From the NCBI RefSeq assembly GCF_036669915.1, contig NC_089313.1, positions 12,666,292 through 12,730,291 of the forward strand: a DNA stretch of 64,000 nucleotides, written 5' to 3'. A program made the translations under genes and the position numbers. Positions 62,401 through 64,000 of this stretch are shown here, one piece after another (position 1 is the first letter of the stretch; each line of letters opens with the position of its first letter). The notes beneath the pieces were generated by a model. It ran no database searches, was not told the DNA's origin, and worked only from the letters and a program-made list of their open reading frames with translations. The DNA comes from Pocillopora verrucosa (taxonomy: Eukaryota > Cnidaria > Anthozoa > Scleractinia > Pocilloporidae).

Positions 62401-64000
62401 TTTTTCGATTGTCATCGATGTTCACAGGTCGTTTTTCAGTAAGATTGATTTTCTTTTTCACAACAACCCTTACAAGTTTTGACTTTTTCTCGGCCCACGT
62501 CTAGTTACAAGCCAGATAAGACCCTAGATATCGATTAAAATCGACAGCAATAGCCGATAACAATTAGAAATGAATCGGGTAATTAGGGACGTCGGAATTG
62601 CGTGGCCACCAAAGGATCACAAGCGATATCGTTGTCTTTTCAGCACCCAATGATCTTCACAGATTGGTTAGGCGGAAAATACAAAGACATAGAACGGTTG
62701 AGCTCCATCATGTTAGACATTATTTACCATATCCCAGCCATTCATCACATAATTAGCTCCAAATTCATCCTCGACAAAGACGGCGAATCCCTCGTTCAAC
62801 CACAAGTCGTTCCACCATCTCGGTGTAACCAGGTTGCCGAACCACTTAAAATAAAAGCAATATGTTGGAAACGATTAAATAGTTAAAGCATGTTATTAAC
62901 AGCCGAACGTGTAGGCTGATCCTCCGGGTAAGATAAGAGTATTCCTGAGAACAGGGGGGGGGGGGGGGGTAAGTTTCTGAAGAAACTGTGCTGCTGCGTC
63001 GGCGGGAGAGTATAACCAGGTAATTTAGTAGTATAAACTGAGTTGATAACGTAAATTGGCCACCGTAAAGAGTTTAAAGGCTGACGTTTTGAGCGTTAAC
63101 TTTTCGTCAGAGCGATGACGAAGAGCTAACGCTCGAAACCTCAGTTTTTAAACTCTTTACGGTGGCCAATTTACGTTATCAACTCAGTTGATAATACCAA
63201 ATTACCCTGTTATTCCTGAGAATGACTGTTTATTGATGACCGAGACTGACCATTCAAAAGACCATTGGTTTAATCAAGTGAGTTGTTAGCGTAAATTGGC
63301 TGCCGTAAAGAGAGTCGCAACCTAACGTTAGTCCTTCGTCAGAGCATTGAGCACAGGTCCAAAGAGGGATTATCTTGTAATACCCCCTGACCGACGCAGC
63401 ACCACAGCTTCCTTAGAAGTTTACCCCTTTAACTTTCTGACAACCTGCACCGAAGTCCTCATCAGAAGCAAGCGAGAAGTTGTTCGTCAGTTGAATGTTA
63501 ATGACCGTCGCTACTTGTTTGATTCTTACAGCCCAAAAAGCCACGGCAGAACTGAACAATCAGTTTTCACGAAGCAGACTTGTAACATTCAACTGAAAAA
63601 CCACTCGTTGGTTACGTTTTTTTCGGCGAATGTGACAACGGTAATGAACTAGAGGAAGCCAGCCGTAACCCTTCACACTCTAATGTCAGTATATATATTC
63701 TCCATTCTGTTCTCTATACATTTCCCAGGTGCTGACAAGGAGAATTTGTTAAACAATCAAATGTTTCTTTAGTTGGTAATCATTTCCTTCATTCTCGTGA
63801 CCTTAATGAGTGATGATATTGTAAGGAGAAATTAGATACTGGTCACTCTTAGGGGTCAAAGGGTTAAAGGCTTCTTAAACCAATTGACCAAACTGGAAAA
63901 AGATCCCGATTGATTGGTAGAGGGGACTCACCTGATGAGCTAACTCGTGCGCTATAACCTTAGTCATTTTCACTTTGGCATCAGTCGAAGTAAATTGTTC
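53466..64000 (-). CDS. M1 zinc aminopeptidase (APN/ERAP-like), 5' part outside the window
   Basis: Fifteen exons were assembled in phase: 63932-64000 (partial), 62728-62844, 62089-62223, 61415-61480, 61012-61077, 60245-60402, 59589-59668, 58703-58806, 58331-58386, 57946-58090, 57462-57535, 56993-57094, 56091-56267, 53910-53988 and 53466-53630. They give 530 C-terminal residues and a TGA at 53466-53468. The first exon ends VIAHELAHQ and the next begins [21 protein letters not shown]. These are the HExxH zinc site and the third ligand Glu of the gluzincin M1 family. [28 protein letters not shown] and the helical ERAP1-like C-terminal domain follow. The protein removes N-terminal residues from peptides. 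Membrane anchor and GAMEN motif would lie to the right, so the subtype (APN, APA, ERAP, LNPEP) is undecided. The 53910 exon uses a GC donor. Confidence 0.94.
55016..55845. repeat. GACTGAAC / GACTGACT minisatellite in an aminopeptidase intron
   Basis: The left part (55016-55270) has about a dozen 20-bp units like GACTGAAGGACTGAACGATT. The right part is a looser ACTG/ACTGATTG array to about 55845. The minus-strand Ser-Val-Gln-Ser-rich frame is a by-product. It lies in the intron 53989-56090. Confidence 0.9.
56429..56775. repeat. About 45-bp minisatellite with GGAATATTCC palindromes
   Basis: Seven to eight units carry CGCGCGCCCGGAATATTCC followed by a GGATCCG-like block and CACATGAACGAACACA. 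Each unit holds the palindrome CCGGAATATTCCGG or a variant, and CpG-rich CGCGCG. It lies in the intron 56268-56992. Confidence 0.9.
59990..60196. repeat. MITE, family C
   Basis: This has CAGGATCTGATTGTGAATTT, then GTCACAAGAGTTTGGTGTTAG, and ends near TAGGAGTTAAAAGA. It lies in an aminopeptidase intron. Confidence 0.65.
61896..61985. repeat. TTTCCTGGG 9-bp minisatellite
   Basis: Eight to nine near-perfect units of TTTCCTGGG follow a diverged GTATCCTGA/GTATTCTAG start. It lies in the aminopeptidase intron 61481-62088. Confidence 0.9.
62956..63210. repeat. Foldback-family repeat, hammerhead-like core (copy 3)
   Basis: A poly-G tract and GGTAAGTTTCTGAAGAAACT are followed by GCTGCGTCGG. A hairpin then has arms AACGTAAATTGGCCACCGTA and TACGGTGGCCAATTTACGTT, about 125 bp apart. 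The centre is TTTTCGTCAGAGCGATGACG. The right arm carries GAAGAGCTAACGCTCGAAAC. This is the most complete copy and is intronic to the aminopeptidase. Confidence 0.8.
63275..63430. repeat. Foldback-family repeat, second decayed copy
   Basis: AGCGTAAATTGGCTGCCGTA, AACGTTAGTCCTTCGTCAGA and CGACGCAGCACCACAGCTTC appear in order, with the right hairpin arm missing. Confidence 0.6.
63669..63863. repeat. TTAA-flanked MITE, family B
   Basis: This begins CCCTTCACACTCTAATGTC and ends CACTCTTAGGGGTCAAAGGG before TTAA. The interior includes ACAAGGAGAATTTGTTAAAC. It lies in an aminopeptidase intron. Confidence 0.75.

Overview
The window is nuclear DNA from an animal, most likely an anthozoan cnidarian such as a stony coral or a relative. 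The evidence is AT-rich DNA, metazoan gene families broken by short GT-AG introns, intronless class A receptors in tandem, tRNA-derived and TTAA-flanked short repeats, and degraded LINE fragments. There are no operons, ribosome binding sites, CRISPR arrays or prokaryotic genes. I assembled the multi-exon genes by hand from splice sites, reading phase and family conservation. All exon junctions of the four spliced genes close in phase.

Layout from left to right. (1) 64-6360, minus strand: a CABLES1/2-like gene, ten exons in view, running off the left edge, with a tRNA-derived SINE and several MITEs in its introns. (2) 6616-7727: a large purine-rich minisatellite just upstream of the CABLES start. 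(3) 8498-22195: two tandem copies of a segment of about 6.4-7.0 kb. Each copy carries one intronless melanocortin-like class A GPCR on the minus strand (9227-10132 and 16597-17502) and one copy of the terminal exon of an FKBP gene. Only the right-hand FKBP exon is joined to a complete gene. (4) 21434-25077, minus strand: a complete FKBP1A (FKBP12) homologue in six exons. Its last intron has near-perfect U12-type AT-AC splice signals. (5) 26652-29690, plus strand: a PCMTD1/2 homologue, divergent from FKBP1A, ending in a compact SOCS-box-like tail. (6) 31523-32260: a long inverted repeat. (7) 34038-34370, minus strand: an intronless PLAC8-family gene. (8) 38459-38986 and 49753-50397, plus strand: two related intronless ankyrin-repeat genes resembling PP1 regulatory subunit 27. 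(9) 45690-47390: a LINE with an internal deletion and a CTAT tail. (10) 53466 to the right edge, minus strand: the zinc-site and C-terminal part of an M1 aminopeptidase, 15 exons in view, with one GC-AG intron and several intronic minisatellites.

The genes do not form a pathway, as is usual for an animal locus. The links visible here are structural: the shared FKBP1A/PCMTD intergenic region, the GPCR duplication that carried the FKBP 3' exon with it, and two paralogous ankyrin genes that differ in their presumed PP1-docking motif. The clearest unusual signals are the AT-AC intron of FKBP1A, the orphan duplicate of its last exon, copy-specific changes between the two GPCR segments, and hammerhead-ribozyme-like cores in foldback repeats.
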